Positions 7,352 to 15,520 of a stretch of 35,774 nucleotides of DNA are shown here, piece after piece. The stretch is from IMG/VR virus record IMGVR_UViG_3300043425_000450, positions 1-35,774 of that record; one strand, written 5' to 3'. A program made the translations under genes and the position numbers. Positions within the stretch are counted from its first letter, which is position 1; the number at the start of each line of letters is the position of its first letter. The DNA is from a virus. The notes beneath the pieces are model-generated. The model did not search any database. It saw only the letters and a program-made list of their open reading frames with translations, and was not told where the DNA came from.

Positions 7352-7379
7352 ATTGTACCTGAATATGTGTAAAAGTAAA
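7352..7379 (-). promoter_or_regulatory. Early-cassette promoter
   Basis: The minus strand reads TTTACT (7379-7374), 16 bp, then TACAAT (7357-7352), preceded by the AT-rich element TGATTCTATTAG-like sequence. It matches the cassette repeated across the early region and drives the 7139-7342 gene. Confidence 0.65.
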
Positions 7380-7399
7380 GCAGAAAAAACCTAATAGAA

Positions 7400-7603
7400 T
7401 CAGTGGGTTGTAACCCAGCGGCCACTCATGGTATCGAACTTCGAGACCGCGTCCTCGTAGTCGCCTTCCATCTTGAAGGAAGTCGAGAACTGGTCGCCGC
7501 GAAGGATATCGACGCTGTATTCGTAGTTGCCATGGCTCCACAGAATCCAGACGTTACCGAAGTCGTCGCTGGCGCTCTTGATAAAGGTCACTTGCTTATT
7601 CAT
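7400..7603 (-). CDS. Small early-type protein, unknown
   Basis: A 67-residue protein starting MNKQVTFIKSASDDFGNVWI, with aromatic-rich strands (WSHGNYEYSVDI, GRWVTTH). It follows the cassette leader ATGATGAATAAG. It is predicted to be a small beta protein; no signal or membrane segment and no recognised family. Its context, with its own terminator-promoter cassette, suggests an early host-takeover gene (inference). Confidence 0.55.
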   Translation of the reverse strand: MNKQVTFIKSASDDFGNVWILWSHGNYEYSVDILRGDQFSTSFKMEGDYEDAVSKFDTMSGRWVTTH

Positions 7604-7612
7604 CATAGAGCC

Positions 7613-7640
7613 ATTATACCTAAACCTTCATAAACCGCAA
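7613..7640 (-). promoter_or_regulatory. Early-cassette promoter
   Basis: TTGCGG (7640-7635), 16 bp, TATAAT (7618-7613) on the minus strand, directly after the U-tract of the adjoining terminator. The leader ATGATGAATAAG follows, as in the cassettes at 24 kb and beyond. Confidence 0.7.
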
Positions 7641-7643
7641 TCG

Positions 7644-7700
7644 AAAAAACCCTAACAAAATCAACTACTTGCGCAAGTTATTGATTCTATTAGGGTTTTT
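7644..7700. terminator. Large bidirectional terminator / inverted 23-bp elements
   Basis: Two copies of the 23-bp cassette element face each other around TTGCGCAA, giving a stem of about 24 bp with few mismatches, flanked by an A-run on the left and a T-run on the right. Either strand would give a hairpin plus U-tract. It separates the HNH unit from the promoter of the next gene. Confidence 0.8.
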
Positions 7701-7843
7701 GCCAGGCGCTGGAACCTGGGGTTCTGAGGTGGGCACTGGGCCGAGTCAGGAGACAGAATTTGCGACTAACGGACGCAAGTCATTGATTTTATTGGAAACT
7801 GGTCCTGGAAGGACCTTGTGCAAGTCATTGATTTTATTAGGGG
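7673..7843. repeat. Dispersed ~170-bp intergenic repeat, copy 1
   Basis: Three rightward copies of the GCAAGT-ATTGATT-TATTAG element occur here, around a shared block (TTTGCGACTAACG, ACGCAAGTCATTGATTTTAT, CCTGGAAGGA). The same arrangement appears at 25223-25392. It occupies the 3' untranslated region of the HNH gene and holds no plausible coding frame. Confidence 0.75.
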
Positions 7844-7847
7844 TTCC

Positions 7848-8420
7848 TCAGTGACCTACCAGAACGCGGCTGTTCTTGGGGACCCTGGCGACCAGGAATT
7901 CCATCTGGCAGGCTAGGATACGTCGGTTGCGTAGGATAGTCTTTTCAAATACGTTTGGCGCATACGGAACATAGAGCAAAGGCATCTTCGCCTGCTCTGG
8001 AGTCTTGCTACCTTTGCGTAGGTTACATGGCTTGCATGCTGCTACACAATTCGTCCATGTATTCTTGCCGCCTTTCGACTTCGGCAGAACGTGATCAATC
8101 GTCAGATCCTTGTTCTCAAAGTGAGTGCCGCAATACGCACAAAGATTGCGGTCACGTGCGTAGAGAATCATGCGATCTGCGTATACAGACTGCTTCGTGA
8201 AATACTCAGCGCCGAATACTGGACCAGAAACGCCCAAGATTGATGAGATCTCAAGATAGCTGCGGTCACCAGTCTTTGCATTTATGCCACCAGTAAACTG
8301 TCTGACAGTCTTACCAGTTTCCCACAATACTTTATCACGTGCGTAGTAAGCAGCTGCGATTTCGTGATTCACCCAGTCTTTAGGTGAACCAGCACTATCA
8401 GTAATCAATACCAAAGACAA
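7848..8420 (-). CDS. HNH endonuclease
   Basis: In the 190-residue protein the HNH/treble-clef core runs from about residue 93 to 140: CAYCG, LTIDHVLPKSKGGKNTWTNC and CKPCNLRKGSKTPEQA, with paired CxxC zinc ligands, the catalytic DH and a structural Asn. The family includes free-standing phage homing endonucleases and packaging-associated nucleases. The start is a TTG at 8420 with GGAGAG upstream, chosen because no ATG fits. It follows the conserved gene at 8430 closely and ends at the repeat/terminator region. Confidence 0.85.
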   Translation of the reverse strand: MSLVLITDSAGSPKDWVNHEIAAAYYARDKVLWETGKTVRQFTGGINAKTGDRSYLEISSILGVSGPVFGAEYFTKQSVYADRMILYARDRNLCAYCGTHFENKDLTIDHVLPKSKGGKNTWTNCVAACKPCNLRKGSKTPEQAKMPLLYVPYAPNVFEKTILRNRRILACQMEFLVARVPKNSRVLVGH

Positions 8421-8429
8421 GACACTCTC

Positions 8430-8990
8430 CTAGTCCCAGAGATTTCGGTAGTAGCGACCAAACAGCTTGAAGGCATTGTTGAGGCGATTTTGATATGCCT
8501 CTAGACCTTCCTCATCAATACTGTAGCTGTGGTTTGGACCTGGCACCACAACAACGTCGCCTTCGTGAGCCAGAGCCTCTTCCCAAGTGAGAATCTCGTC
8601 AGAGATTGGATCTCCATTATCATCCACTGGCTGATAACGATGATCGGGTTCACCAGTATAGAAAGCATTCTCACCTTCGTAACCAGTGGATGCTTCACCA
8701 AAAGCCCAGATCATTTCATCCATGATCCAGTTCCAACGAGCTTCGGCGTTGGCGTCTACATCCCATTCATGCTCCAGTGGCGGAGCACTAGTCGAACGCA
8801 ATTCTTCGGGTACATCTTCGTTATCAGCAAGAGGATGACCGTGCTTGGTTTCCTTTAGCTGCTTGAGGCAGGGGAGAATAATGTGTGCCAGAGTATTGTC
8901 CAGACTCCAGGTATCACTGGGATCTACACGAACATCAACCGTGCGATCTTCGTTAATATCTTCTGGGTATTCACTGATAGAAACTTTCAT
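8430..8990 (-). CDS. Conserved T4-like phage protein, unknown function
   Basis: The 186-residue protein starts MKVSISEYPEDINEDRTVDV. Its signature DTWSLDNTLAHIILPCLKQL, KETKHGHP, the WIMDEMIWAF block and the terminal LFGRYYRNLWD match a family I know from many T4-like phages, always as hypothetical. It is acidic and presumably cytosolic. Its start overlaps the coiled-coil gene's stop by 4 nt. Confidence 0.8.
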   Translation of the reverse strand: MKVSISEYPEDINEDRTVDVRVDPSDTWSLDNTLAHIILPCLKQLKETKHGHPLADNEDVPEELRSTSAPPLEHEWDVDANAEARWNWIMDEMIWAFGEASTGYEGENAFYTGEPDHRYQPVDDNGDPISDEILTWEEALAHEGDVVVVPGPNHSYSIDEEGLEAYQNRLNNAFKLFGRYYRNLWD

Positions 8991-9331
8991 GTTTGCAAGT
9001 CCTCTTGATTGTTCAGTTCACTCTGGCGTTTCATTCCTAGATGCATCAGGAGATTTTCCTTCTCCTTCACAAGCCTCAAAGTGTGGTCGCGAAGCATACG
9101 AATCAGTTCATCTCTGTTTTCTAGCTTCTCATTCATCTCACGCAGCGCCGCATCTTTGTTCTCTGCGTGTGCTTCCAATACAGTTAGACGTTGTACGATA
9201 TCTTCCAGAATATCAACCTGCATTGTAATCTGTTTCTGGGTGCGCTTATCCATCTTGATGAGCGCATCGATGTTTTCTTGCAGGTTTTCAAGAAACCCAC
9301 CACCAGCTGGTTGTATTTTCTTTGTTGACAT
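8987..9331 (-). CDS. Coiled-coil protein
   Basis: The 114-residue protein has a short flexible N-terminus (MSTKKIQPAGGGF) followed by nearly continuous heptads from about residue 18 to 100 (IDALIKMDKRTQKQITMQVD, VLEAHAENKDAALREMNEKL). It has no enzyme motif. It could be an oligomerisation scaffold or partner of the following conserved protein. It is the first gene after a good promoter. Confidence 0.65.
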   Translation of the reverse strand: MSTKKIQPAGGGFLENLQENIDALIKMDKRTQKQITMQVDILEDIVQRLTVLEAHAENKDAALREMNEKLENRDELIRMLRDHTLRLVKEKENLLMHLGMKRQSELNNQEDLQT

Positions 9332-9337
9332 GGTATT

Positions 9338-9366
9338 ACTCTACTCTAGTAGATGGTGAAAGTCAA
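9338..9366 (-). promoter_or_regulatory. Sigma70-type promoter
   Basis: TTGAC T (9366-9361), 17 bp, TAGAGT (9343-9338) on the minus strand, immediately upstream of the coiled-coil gene. Confidence 0.65.
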
Positions 9367-9368
9367 AT

Positions 9369-10421
9369 CTATTCGAAGTTGCATTTCCAGCAGCTTTTGG
9401 CTTTGTTGTTGTGAGCGTTCAATGATATCATCGCAATCGTAGACTTCTTCATTAAATTGTAGCCAAACAATACAGATTCCATTGTTGAAATTATATCGTT
9501 AACGTCAGTTGGATTCGCCCAGAAATGTCTAGGAATCCAGTCAATCTCTCTAGAGACTATCACTGGAACGCCTCTAGAAACAAAATCAGCAGAAACTATG
9601 TTGAAGCTTTCTGTGAAACTGACTTGAAGGCCAATATCCATCTGGTCGACTAGATCAAGGAATTGGTTATGGTCTAGCCATCCATGCTCGATCAACTCAT
9701 AGTCATTACTCAAGTGCGCAAACAACGCCCGAAGATTTTTAAGAACATTGTTGCCGCTGTTCTCTATTCTGGCAACATTAATATGGAATCTCAGTTTCAG
9801 GTTATGCTTCTGGGCATACTGTATCGCCGCCATAGCCTGTACTAGATGATTCTTGAATGGTCTAATAGCACCAAAACAGCCAACGTTGATTGTGTCTTTC
9901 ACGTTGTACTTTTTAGTTTTTTGTTCAGCAACTCTATAGTAGTTTGGTAAGTAGATAACTTTATCAGCTGCTCTCTTACCAAGCTTTGTCTTGACTATGG
10001 ACTGTGTGTCTTTGTATGTTCTTTCGCTGTTTGGCGCAACATAAACATTTTTGTACTCTATGTACTTCAGAGTCCAGTCGATCGCGTTGCCTTCGTTTGC
10101 AAGGAAAGGAATCTCACTGTGATTGCGAACTATCCACTTGACTCGAGGATACAACCTTTGCAGAACATCAAATTTCTCAGGAACAACCCAATATGCTTCT
10201 ATTATCACATGGGTGGGTTTGTGTAAAGAAACTTCTCTGTCGATTGCGTTGTTATCTGCAACCTCAACAATATAGGACTTAATCCCACTATCGTTTAGCA
10301 TATCAACAACAAAAGAAGCAGAGTTCTTTAGCCCAGAAGAAACACCATACGCAGAGTACGCCTGAGATTTCTCATCAGCAGTTATGTCTCTTTTCTTGAG
10401 AATGAATAGAAGTCTGGCCAT
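9369..10421 (-). CDS. GT-B fold glycosyltransferase
   Basis: The 350-residue protein has N-terminal Rossmann features (MARLLFILKK, the VVPEKFDVLQRLYPRVKWIV strand, HSEIPF) and a C-terminal GT1/GT4-like domain: INVGCFGAIRPFKNHLVQ (about 180-197), DIGLQVSFTESFNIVSADFV (about 262-281) and GVPVIVSREIDW. The E-S-F-N motif corresponds to the donor-nucleotide EX7E region. The product probably transfers a sugar to surface glycan, phage structure or DNA (inference). It is the last gene of the sugar cluster. Confidence 0.82.
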   Translation of the reverse strand: MARLLFILKKRDITADEKSQAYSAYGVSSGLKNSASFVVDMLNDSGIKSYIVEVADNNAIDREVSLHKPTHVIIEAYWVVPEKFDVLQRLYPRVKWIVRNHSEIPFLANEGNAIDWTLKYIEYKNVYVAPNSERTYKDTQSIVKTKLGKRAADKVIYLPNYYRVAEQKTKKYNVKDTINVGCFGAIRPFKNHLVQAMAAIQYAQKHNLKLRFHINVARIENSGNNVLKNLRALFAHLSNDYELIEHGWLDHNQFLDLVDQMDIGLQVSFTESFNIVSADFVSRGVPVIVSREIDWIPRHFWANPTDVNDIISTMESVLFGYNLMKKSTIAMISLNAHNNKAKSCWKCNFE

Positions 10422-10460
10422 TTTGGGATACTCTACAAGTCACAGAAGAAGTACCAATAT

Positions 10461-10607
10461 TTAGTCAGACTTCGATTTAACCTTATTATTTGCAGGCTTA
10501 CTCTGCTTCTTTTTTTTCTTAAAGATGCGATCCCAGTTGTCGCTATAAGCTTTACTTGGCAACTTGGATCTGATAGCATCACCTGTCACATCATTTTTGG
10601 TTGCCAT
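10461..10607 (-). CDS. 48-residue basic phage protein
   Basis: Direct translation gives MATKNDVTGDAIRSKLPSKA, then YSDNWDRIF, then a run of five Lys and a basic tail. I recognise the ND(V/I)TGDAI...NWD-IF pattern as a tiny conserved protein in T4-like phages of unknown function. The start overlaps the stop of the preceding gene. It sits in an interval otherwise apparently empty. Confidence 0.75.
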   Translation of the reverse strand: MATKNDVTGDAIRSKLPSKAYSDNWDRIFKKKKKQSKPANNKVKSKSD

Positions 10608-10773
10608 ATACAGTCTCCACTTCACCTCGTTTAATCACACCCATCACTCTTGGGACAGTTGTCCATCCGCTAGCGACCATGTCCCCATAGACATAGCGGA
10701 ACTGAAGTACTTCTTCCATTGTTTCGCAGTCAACGACTACGCGCATTTCTATAGATCCGTTCATGCGTTCCAT
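10591..10773 (-). CDS. Small protein, unknown
   Basis: A 60-residue protein starting MERMNGSIEMRVVVDCETME, with strands around VLQFRYVYGDMV and GWTTVPRVMGVI. It overlaps the preceding glycosyltransferase by 13 nt and the following 48-residue gene by 17 nt. A later ATG (MRVVV) is an alternative start. No family is recognised; the size and pattern fit a small alpha/beta domain. Confidence 0.6.
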   Translation of the reverse strand: MERMNGSIEMRVVVDCETMEEVLQFRYVYGDMVASGWTTVPRVMGVIKRGEVETVYGNQK

Positions 10774-11405
10774 CTACCTGGTTCGAAGTAGTTAAACCAA
10801 ACATAAGCATCAGGAATATACAGAGTGGGATTGTGGTGCGTGATACTCATAATAAACATACCATCACCACAGATGAATAGAGGAAACCTGTATCCAAGAT
10901 TCAGTATCCTTCCCTTAACAACAATCTGCTCTAGTCCAACACCACCCATATGCATACTTTCTGGCCGAGCGTACAGAGTATTTGTTTCATGCTTATGACC
11001 ATTTGGCCTGTCTGGTGAGTTATCGCCTCTCTTCATTGAAGCGATAACGATTTCAGGTAAGTTTGGCTTACACTTATCAATTCCTGTAGCAATCTTATCA
11101 AAGAAATTTGGTTCATATCCATCATCATCGTTGATGAAACAGTACCATTGATCGTCATCAATTTTCTGGGTGTTGAGAAACCAATTCATAGAATTGTTGC
11201 ACTTGTCCCAATAATTAGGACCAGTGTTGTTTGGACAAACATAGTGTTGCACCCAAGGTTCTTCTGGGCTTCCGATACCATCGGTCGCTTTATGGCCGAG
11301 ATCAGTTATGACATGCCAATTGATATTCTTGGGGCGCAGATGATCCTTGAGCTTTTCGTAGTTTTCTACTCTAGCGAATGGAGTGATAACATTAAAGTTT
11401 GTCAT
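10761..11405 (-). CDS. GT-A (family 2-like) glycosyltransferase
   Basis: The 214-residue protein begins with a GT-A strand (MTNFNVITPFARVENYEKLK). It has a DDDQWYCFINDDDGYEPNFF segment (about 88-107), whose NDDD is the metal/nucleotide-sugar DXD motif, and a late FICGDGMFI acceptor-side motif. It lacks a membrane segment, so it is probably cytosolic. It sits between two other sugar genes, suggesting one glycan pathway. Confidence 0.78.
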   Translation of the reverse strand: MTNFNVITPFARVENYEKLKDHLRPKNINWHVITDLGHKATDGIGSPEEPWVQHYVCPNNTGPNYWDKCNNSMNWFLNTQKIDDDQWYCFINDDDGYEPNFFDKIATGIDKCKPNLPEIVIASMKRGDNSPDRPNGHKHETNTLYARPESMHMGGVGLEQIVVKGRILNLGYRFPLFICGDGMFIMSITHHNPTLYIPDAYVWFNYFEPGRWNA

Positions 11406-11414
11406 ACAAATATC

Positions 11415-12398
11415 CTACAGAGAAAGAAAGTGATTAATACCATCTGTCCAATTTCTGATGAAGTTTTCCTTGCTATACTTCTGATGCAAGTGTTTGATTG
11501 GTTCTATACCATGTTGCATAATTTGTTTCAGTGAGTATGGCTCATTGATAACTACGCTAGGATCACATGCGAAGAAATCCTTGAAGTAGTTGCTTCTTGA
11601 AACAGCTATGGGTTTTCTTGCAGCCAATGCATAATCAGTAGCACTTGCCAGAGCAGCATGATCCATACGGTCATAGAAGTAGCAATTAATTGAGTTCTGA
11701 CTCAACCAATTAACGACCTCTTGGGGTTCCATCATATGGTGGCTGTACTCGACCTTGATACCTGGCTTTGTTATGATTTGCTGAATCTCAAATTTTCTTC
11801 GTTGAATTTCTTGCCCATGATGGTCCATAAACCAACTCTGTGGCATATGAAGTCTGAAAATGCATTCTGTAAATTCAGCATTAACAACAGAAGCCAGTCT
11901 GGCTATTCCCTTATATGCCATGGCAAATCCATGATAGCCAATGATGGGAAGATCTCCAGTGTATTCTGGAATAGTTGGGCCAGGAGGCAACAGCTTATTG
12001 GACACAAAAACATTTTTGTTTCCAACCAACATTGGGTTGTTAACCAGTAAGTACTGAAAACCACCATTGTGCACTTCAGGAGAAAAGTTGTCAACTTCTT
12101 CTTGTTTAGTCACTGTGTCAACACAAATATTAACATGCTTAATATTTGGGAACATTTCTCTGAAGATGGGGTGCTCCATCCATCCACTAGCAATTCTATT
12201 CCAATGATAGAAGACAATGCTAGGAGATAGTCTGCGAATCTCGTTTATGGTTTCTTCAATGGAATCAGTATACAGAACATTAAACTGGTGCTCTGGCAGA
12301 TCTGCCAGAGCAGTGGCCCAGTGTCTACCGTATAAACCGACACCACATGCAGCTTTTTCGCCGAGAGTCGGAGTTACCATCAGTACTACTGGCTTCAT
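11415..12398 (-). CDS. GT-B fold glycosyltransferase
   Basis: The 327-residue protein has an N-terminal glycine-rich acceptor loop (VTPTLGEKAACGVGLYGRHW, residues 7-26), a central IIGYHGFAMAYKGIARL strand-loop (about 151-167) and a C-terminal YFYDRMDHAALASATDYALA, ARKPIAVSRS donor-site pattern typical of GT4-like enzymes. It was probably acquired with the neighbouring Gmd and methyltransferase genes as a surface-glycan module (inference). The ATG at 12398 lies five bases after the upstream stop. Confidence 0.8.
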   Translation of the reverse strand: MKPVVLMVTPTLGEKAACGVGLYGRHWATALADLPEHQFNVLYTDSIEETINEIRRLSPSIVFYHWNRIASGWMEHPIFREMFPNIKHVNICVDTVTKQEEVDNFSPEVHNGGFQYLLVNNPMLVGNKNVFVSNKLLPPGPTIPEYTGDLPIIGYHGFAMAYKGIARLASVVNAEFTECIFRLHMPQSWFMDHHGQEIQRRKFEIQQIITKPGIKVEYSHHMMEPQEVVNWLSQNSINCYFYDRMDHAALASATDYALAARKPIAVSRSNYFKDFFACDPSVVINEPYSLKQIMQHGIEPIKHLHQKYSKENFIRNWTDGINHFLSL

Positions 12399-12403
12399 AT
12401 CAA

Positions 12404-13633
12404 TTATCCCTCAATAATCTGGAACTGTGGGCAAGGCACAACCAACTTACCACCAGCATCAAGAAAGTCTTTCTCTCTCTTGACAAACTCATCAATAAAG
12501 TGCCAGGGAAGAACAAGTAGATAGTCAGGCTTGGCAGCACGCATTTCTTCTTCACTAACAATAGGAATGTTGGTTCCGATAGTCTGGAGGCCAAACTTAT
12601 ATGGGCTTCTTTCCGCGATAGCAGTCAGAAGATCTGGGGTGATCCCAAACAGCTGTAGCAGAGTATTTCCCTTGGTGCTAGCACCATAGCCATAGACCTT
12701 CTTACCTTCTGCCTTGGCAGTATGCAAGAAATCTAGAACCTGCTCTTTGAGCTTGAAGATGTTTTCACCAAACTTCTTCCAATGATCTGGGTTTGAAATA
12801 TCCCACTCATTCTTTTCCAGTTCTAGAATAGAATCAATTCTATAGTCGCAAACATCTCTCAGAGGAGCAGTGCCAAAAGAACGCTTGTCAGCCTCAGCCT
12901 TCTGGAAGTAAACTCGGAAGCTTCCGCCATTGGTGTCATTCAGACTGCAGTCACGAAGAACGAAGCCTTCGCTCTCAAACAACTTCTTGATGCTGGTTAG
13001 GCTGTAGTAGTAAACGTGTTCGTGGCAGATATTGTCAAACGCAAGCTGCTTGAGCATGAGCGGAGTATAGCTCATCTGTGCAACGAATACACCATCATCC
13101 GCAAGAATATTCTTCAGATCTCTGATGAACGGACGAGGATCGTCAAGATCATAGAACATGGCAATGCAAGTAACAACCTTCGCCTTTAGATGACCGTAAC
13201 CAGTTCGCTCATACGCTTCTTTAGAGAAGAAGTCCTGTACAACAGCATTTGCAACCTTGCTACTCTCAGCGTGATATGAGTCATCGGCAGGATCAATACC
13301 AAGCTTGATCACATCATCTGCCAGATTCTTGAGTAGCGTTCCATCATTACATGCAATATCCAGCCACACATCACCCGCGGAAACCTTCACTCGTTCCTGA
13401 ATCTCTTGAACGATTTCCTTCAGCTGCTTCGTCATGCTCTGATTGATGCCAGACCTGTACCAGTACTGACCATACATCTTATCCAGAGGAGCAACACCAT
13501 CAAGCCTGGCCGCGCCAATTGTGTCATCTAGATAAAGATCTAGACTCCATGGCTTGGTCTCTCGCATTTCTTGACCTGGCTTCAAGAAATCGCTAACGTA
13601 ATGGTCACCAAGATGCAACAATTTACTTCTCAT
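12404..13633 (-). CDS. SAM-dependent sugar C-methyltransferase-like protein
   Basis: The 409-residue protein (start MRSKLLHLGDHYVSDFLKPG) has a conserved N-terminal segment of the C-methyltransferase family without its usual zinc cysteines, SAM motif I VWLDIACNDGTLL near residue 88, AMFYDLDDP near 158, a YSLTSIKKLFESEGF segment, and a C-terminal domain with KVYGYGASTKGNTLLQL near residue 313. Relatives methylate deoxysugars or related keto-sugars. I start at the second ATG because GGAG is seven bases upstream. The stop of gmd overlaps its leader. Confidence 0.82.
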   Translation of the reverse strand: MRSKLLHLGDHYVSDFLKPGQEMRETKPWSLDLYLDDTIGAARLDGVAPLDKMYGQYWYRSGINQSMTKQLKEIVQEIQERVKVSAGDVWLDIACNDGTLLKNLADDVIKLGIDPADDSYHAESSKVANAVVQDFFSKEAYERTGYGHLKAKVVTCIAMFYDLDDPRPFIRDLKNILADDGVFVAQMSYTPLMLKQLAFDNICHEHVYYYSLTSIKKLFESEGFVLRDCSLNDTNGGSFRVYFQKAEADKRSFGTAPLRDVCDYRIDSILELEKNEWDISNPDHWKKFGENIFKLKEQVLDFLHTAKAEGKKVYGYGASTKGNTLLQLFGITPDLLTAIAERSPYKFGLQTIGTNIPIVSEEEMRAAKPDYLLVLPWHFIDEFVKREKDFLDAGGKLVVPCPQFQIIEG

Positions 13634-13635
13634 AT

Positions 13636-14664
13636 TCATGCTCCTTTCTGCGCATTCTTAAAATCATTCTCGCACATATCATTTACTAGACCTTGCAGAT
13701 CATACTCTGGCATCCAACCAAGCTCATTACGAGCCTTGGTGGTGTCACCAATAAGATTGACAATATCAACTGGTCTGAAGAAATCCTTATTGACTCGAAT
13801 CATAACCTTTCCAGTTTTTGCATTCTTGGCAACTTCATCAACGCCTGATCCTTCCCAAACAAGATCAATGTCAAAGTATCTAGCGGTTAGATTACAGAAG
13901 TCGCGGATGCTTGCCTGCTTTCCAGTGGCGATTGTGTAATCGTCTGGCTTATCTTGCTGCAGAATCAGCCACATAGCGCGGACATAGTCTTTAGCATGTC
14001 CCCAATCGCGCAAGCTGTCGAGATTTCCTAGCTCCAATACATCTTGCTTACCAGCAACCATATTGGCAAAAGCCTTTGTAATCTTTCTGGTGACGAACAT
14101 CTCTCCTCTACGGGGACTCTCATGATTGTAGAGAATGCCGTTCGATGCAAAAATGTTATAGCTCTCTCTGTAGTTGACAGTAATCCAATATGCATAAAGT
14201 TTAGCAGCACCATATGGTGAGCCTGGATATGCAATCATTGGAGCTTCAATACCCAGCTTTTCGATCAGATAATTCTTATTACCCAACATCTCACTAGTGC
14301 TTGCCTGATACATCTTACCATGAAGACCAAACATCCTCATAGTATCAAGGATTCTAAGAGGACCGATCGCGTTGATATCAGTCGTAACCACAGGCATATC
14401 GAAACTAATTTTGATGTGGCTCTGCGCAGCGAGATTATAGATCTCATCTGGCTTTATCTTACTCAACGTAGAATTGATAGCAGCGCTATCTGTCAAATCC
14501 CCATGGTGGAGAGTGATATCGTTTCTTATGTGCTCGATATTTGGATATTGAGCCGATGCATTTCGGCGAACTAGGCCATGAACCTCATATCCCTTGTTCA
14601 AGAGGAACTCGGCCAAATATGAACCATCTTGTCCCGCCACCCCAGTAATGAATGCTCTTTTCAT
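13636..14664 (-). CDS. gmd: GDP-mannose 4,6-dehydratase
   Basis: The 342-residue short-chain dehydrogenase has ITGVAGQDGSYLAEFLL at the N-terminus (NAD(P)-binding GxxGxxG), GLVRRNAS, YNLAAQSHI, a catalytic TSEMLG, YxxxK (YGAAKLYAYWI), NHESPRRGEMFVTRKIT and RDWGHAKDYV. These are diagnostic of Gmd, which makes GDP-4-keto-6-deoxymannose. Length matches bacterial enzymes. It heads the sugar operon below a promoter and would supply the C-methyltransferase and glycosyltransferases. Such genes occur in marine T4-like phages. Confidence 0.95.
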   Translation of the reverse strand: MKRAFITGVAGQDGSYLAEFLLNKGYEVHGLVRRNASAQYPNIEHIRNDITLHHGDLTDSAAINSTLSKIKPDEIYNLAAQSHIKISFDMPVVTTDINAIGPLRILDTMRMFGLHGKMYQASTSEMLGNKNYLIEKLGIEAPMIAYPGSPYGAAKLYAYWITVNYRESYNIFASNGILYNHESPRRGEMFVTRKITKAFANMVAGKQDVLELGNLDSLRDWGHAKDYVRAMWLILQQDKPDDYTIATGKQASIRDFCNLTARYFDIDLVWEGSGVDEVAKNAKTGKVMIRVNKDFFRPVDIVNLIGDTTKARNELGWMPEYDLQGLVNDMCENDFKNAQKGA

Positions 14665-14713
14665 CTTATAAAATCCTCAATAATAGTAAACAGTTAAACT
14701 CAACGATGTATAT

Positions 14714-14743
14714 ATTATATCCTAAAACCTAGTAGGAAGTAAA
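14714..14743 (-). promoter_or_regulatory. Promoter of the sugar operon
   Basis: TTTACT (14743-14738), 18 bp, TATAAT (14719-14714) on the minus strand; a shifted TTACTT gives 17 bp. It lies about 50 bp upstream of gmd. Confidence 0.65.
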
Positions 14744-14761
14744 CTGTAATCAGTCATGTAT

Positions 14762-15154
14762 TCACTTTTTCACGGCTCTGCGCGTTTTCTTCTTGACCTT
14801 TCTAACTGCTTTTGGCGGAGCAACCTTCAGGAAATGATACTTGTGGAAGTACACAACCCAGCAGAAAAGAATTGCTAGACCGATGTTGAGGAAGATTTCC
14901 CCAATTGGAGTATTGCTGAATGTAACAATAACATCAGCCGACTTTGGTGCGATCATCCTATATGCAACGTTCATAGCATTCCATGCCGAACTTGCGATGA
15001 TCGTCACCAAGCCAATCTTAAGTGACCAGTGTTGTAGCACTGGCCACTTTTGAACAACGCTATGGGTGTTACCGAATAGAAGTACAAAGAAGGTTGTCAT
15101 ACCCAAACAAATAATAGCATTAGCAAAGATGTTCAGTACTTGTAACAAATCCAT
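14762..15154 (-). CDS. Three-helix membrane protein with basic tail (holin-like)
   Basis: The 130-residue protein has hydrophobic helices at about residues 7-27, 43-64 and 84-104, followed by a basic C-terminus (PPKAVRKVKKKTRRAVKK). Multi-pass small membrane proteins with a charged tail are typical of holins, but no family motif is recognised. The start ATG has GAGGTGCGC upstream. It is coupled to a second basic-tailed membrane protein. Confidence 0.6.
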   Translation of the reverse strand: MDLLQVLNIFANAIICLGMTTFFVLLFGNTHSVVQKWPVLQHWSLKIGLVTIIASSAWNAMNVAYRMIAPKSADVIVTFSNTPIGEIFLNIGLAILFCWVVYFHKYHFLKVAPPKAVRKVKKKTRRAVKK

Positions 15155-15166
15155 AGCGCACCTCAG

Positions 15167-15520
15167 TTATCTTGGTTTTCTCTTTGTGGGCGATTTCTTC
15201 TTGGCTCGACTTCTCTTTTTAGGCATCTCTTCTGCAACTTCAGGCATTAATTTCTTAATAGCAAAATCAATACCAGTCAATCCAAGAAAGCCTAGAATAA
15301 AAGCAATACCGAATGTTAAGTTTTGGTTGTCCAGATTGATAAGATCAACGACAACTGGAGTTATATAGTTCGCAGAACCCACACCTGCAGCAATACTCAG
15401 CCCAATGCTACTTAATCTTGTAGCATGACCTTTCTTGATAGTTAACAAGGATCCAAATAATCCAGACACGATAAGTCCTGCGTTAATACCGACTTCTTGT
15501 AGCAGATTTTCTACTGCCAT
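15167..15520 (-). CDS. Membrane protein with Lys/Arg-rich tail (holin-like)
   Basis: The 117-residue protein starts MAVENLLQEVGINAGLIVSG; hydrophobic helices lie near residues 13-25, 38-58 and 69-88. The C-terminus is very basic (KKRSRAKKKSPTKRKPR). I choose the ATG at 15520 because AGAGG lies eight bases upstream; a TTG nine codons earlier is the alternative. It pairs with the next membrane gene and may be a holin component or membrane adaptor. Confidence 0.6.
   Translation of the reverse strand: MAVENLLQEVGINAGLIVSGLFGSLLTIKKGHATRLSSIGLSIAAGVGSANYITPVVVDLINLDNQNLTFGIAFILGFLGLTGIDFAIKKLMPEVAEEMPKKRSRAKKKSPTKRKPR

Noticed and set aside
7650-7842. CRISPR-like array of 23-bp repeats
   Set aside because: Only three to four degenerate copies in both orientations, with unequal spacers and no cas genes; the copies coincide with promoters and terminators.
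7669-7854. Rightward 61-codon frame in the intergenic repeat
   Set aside because: It is made of the repeat elements, repeating SLILLG-type residues, and lies inside a terminator; no conservation as protein with the second repeat copy.
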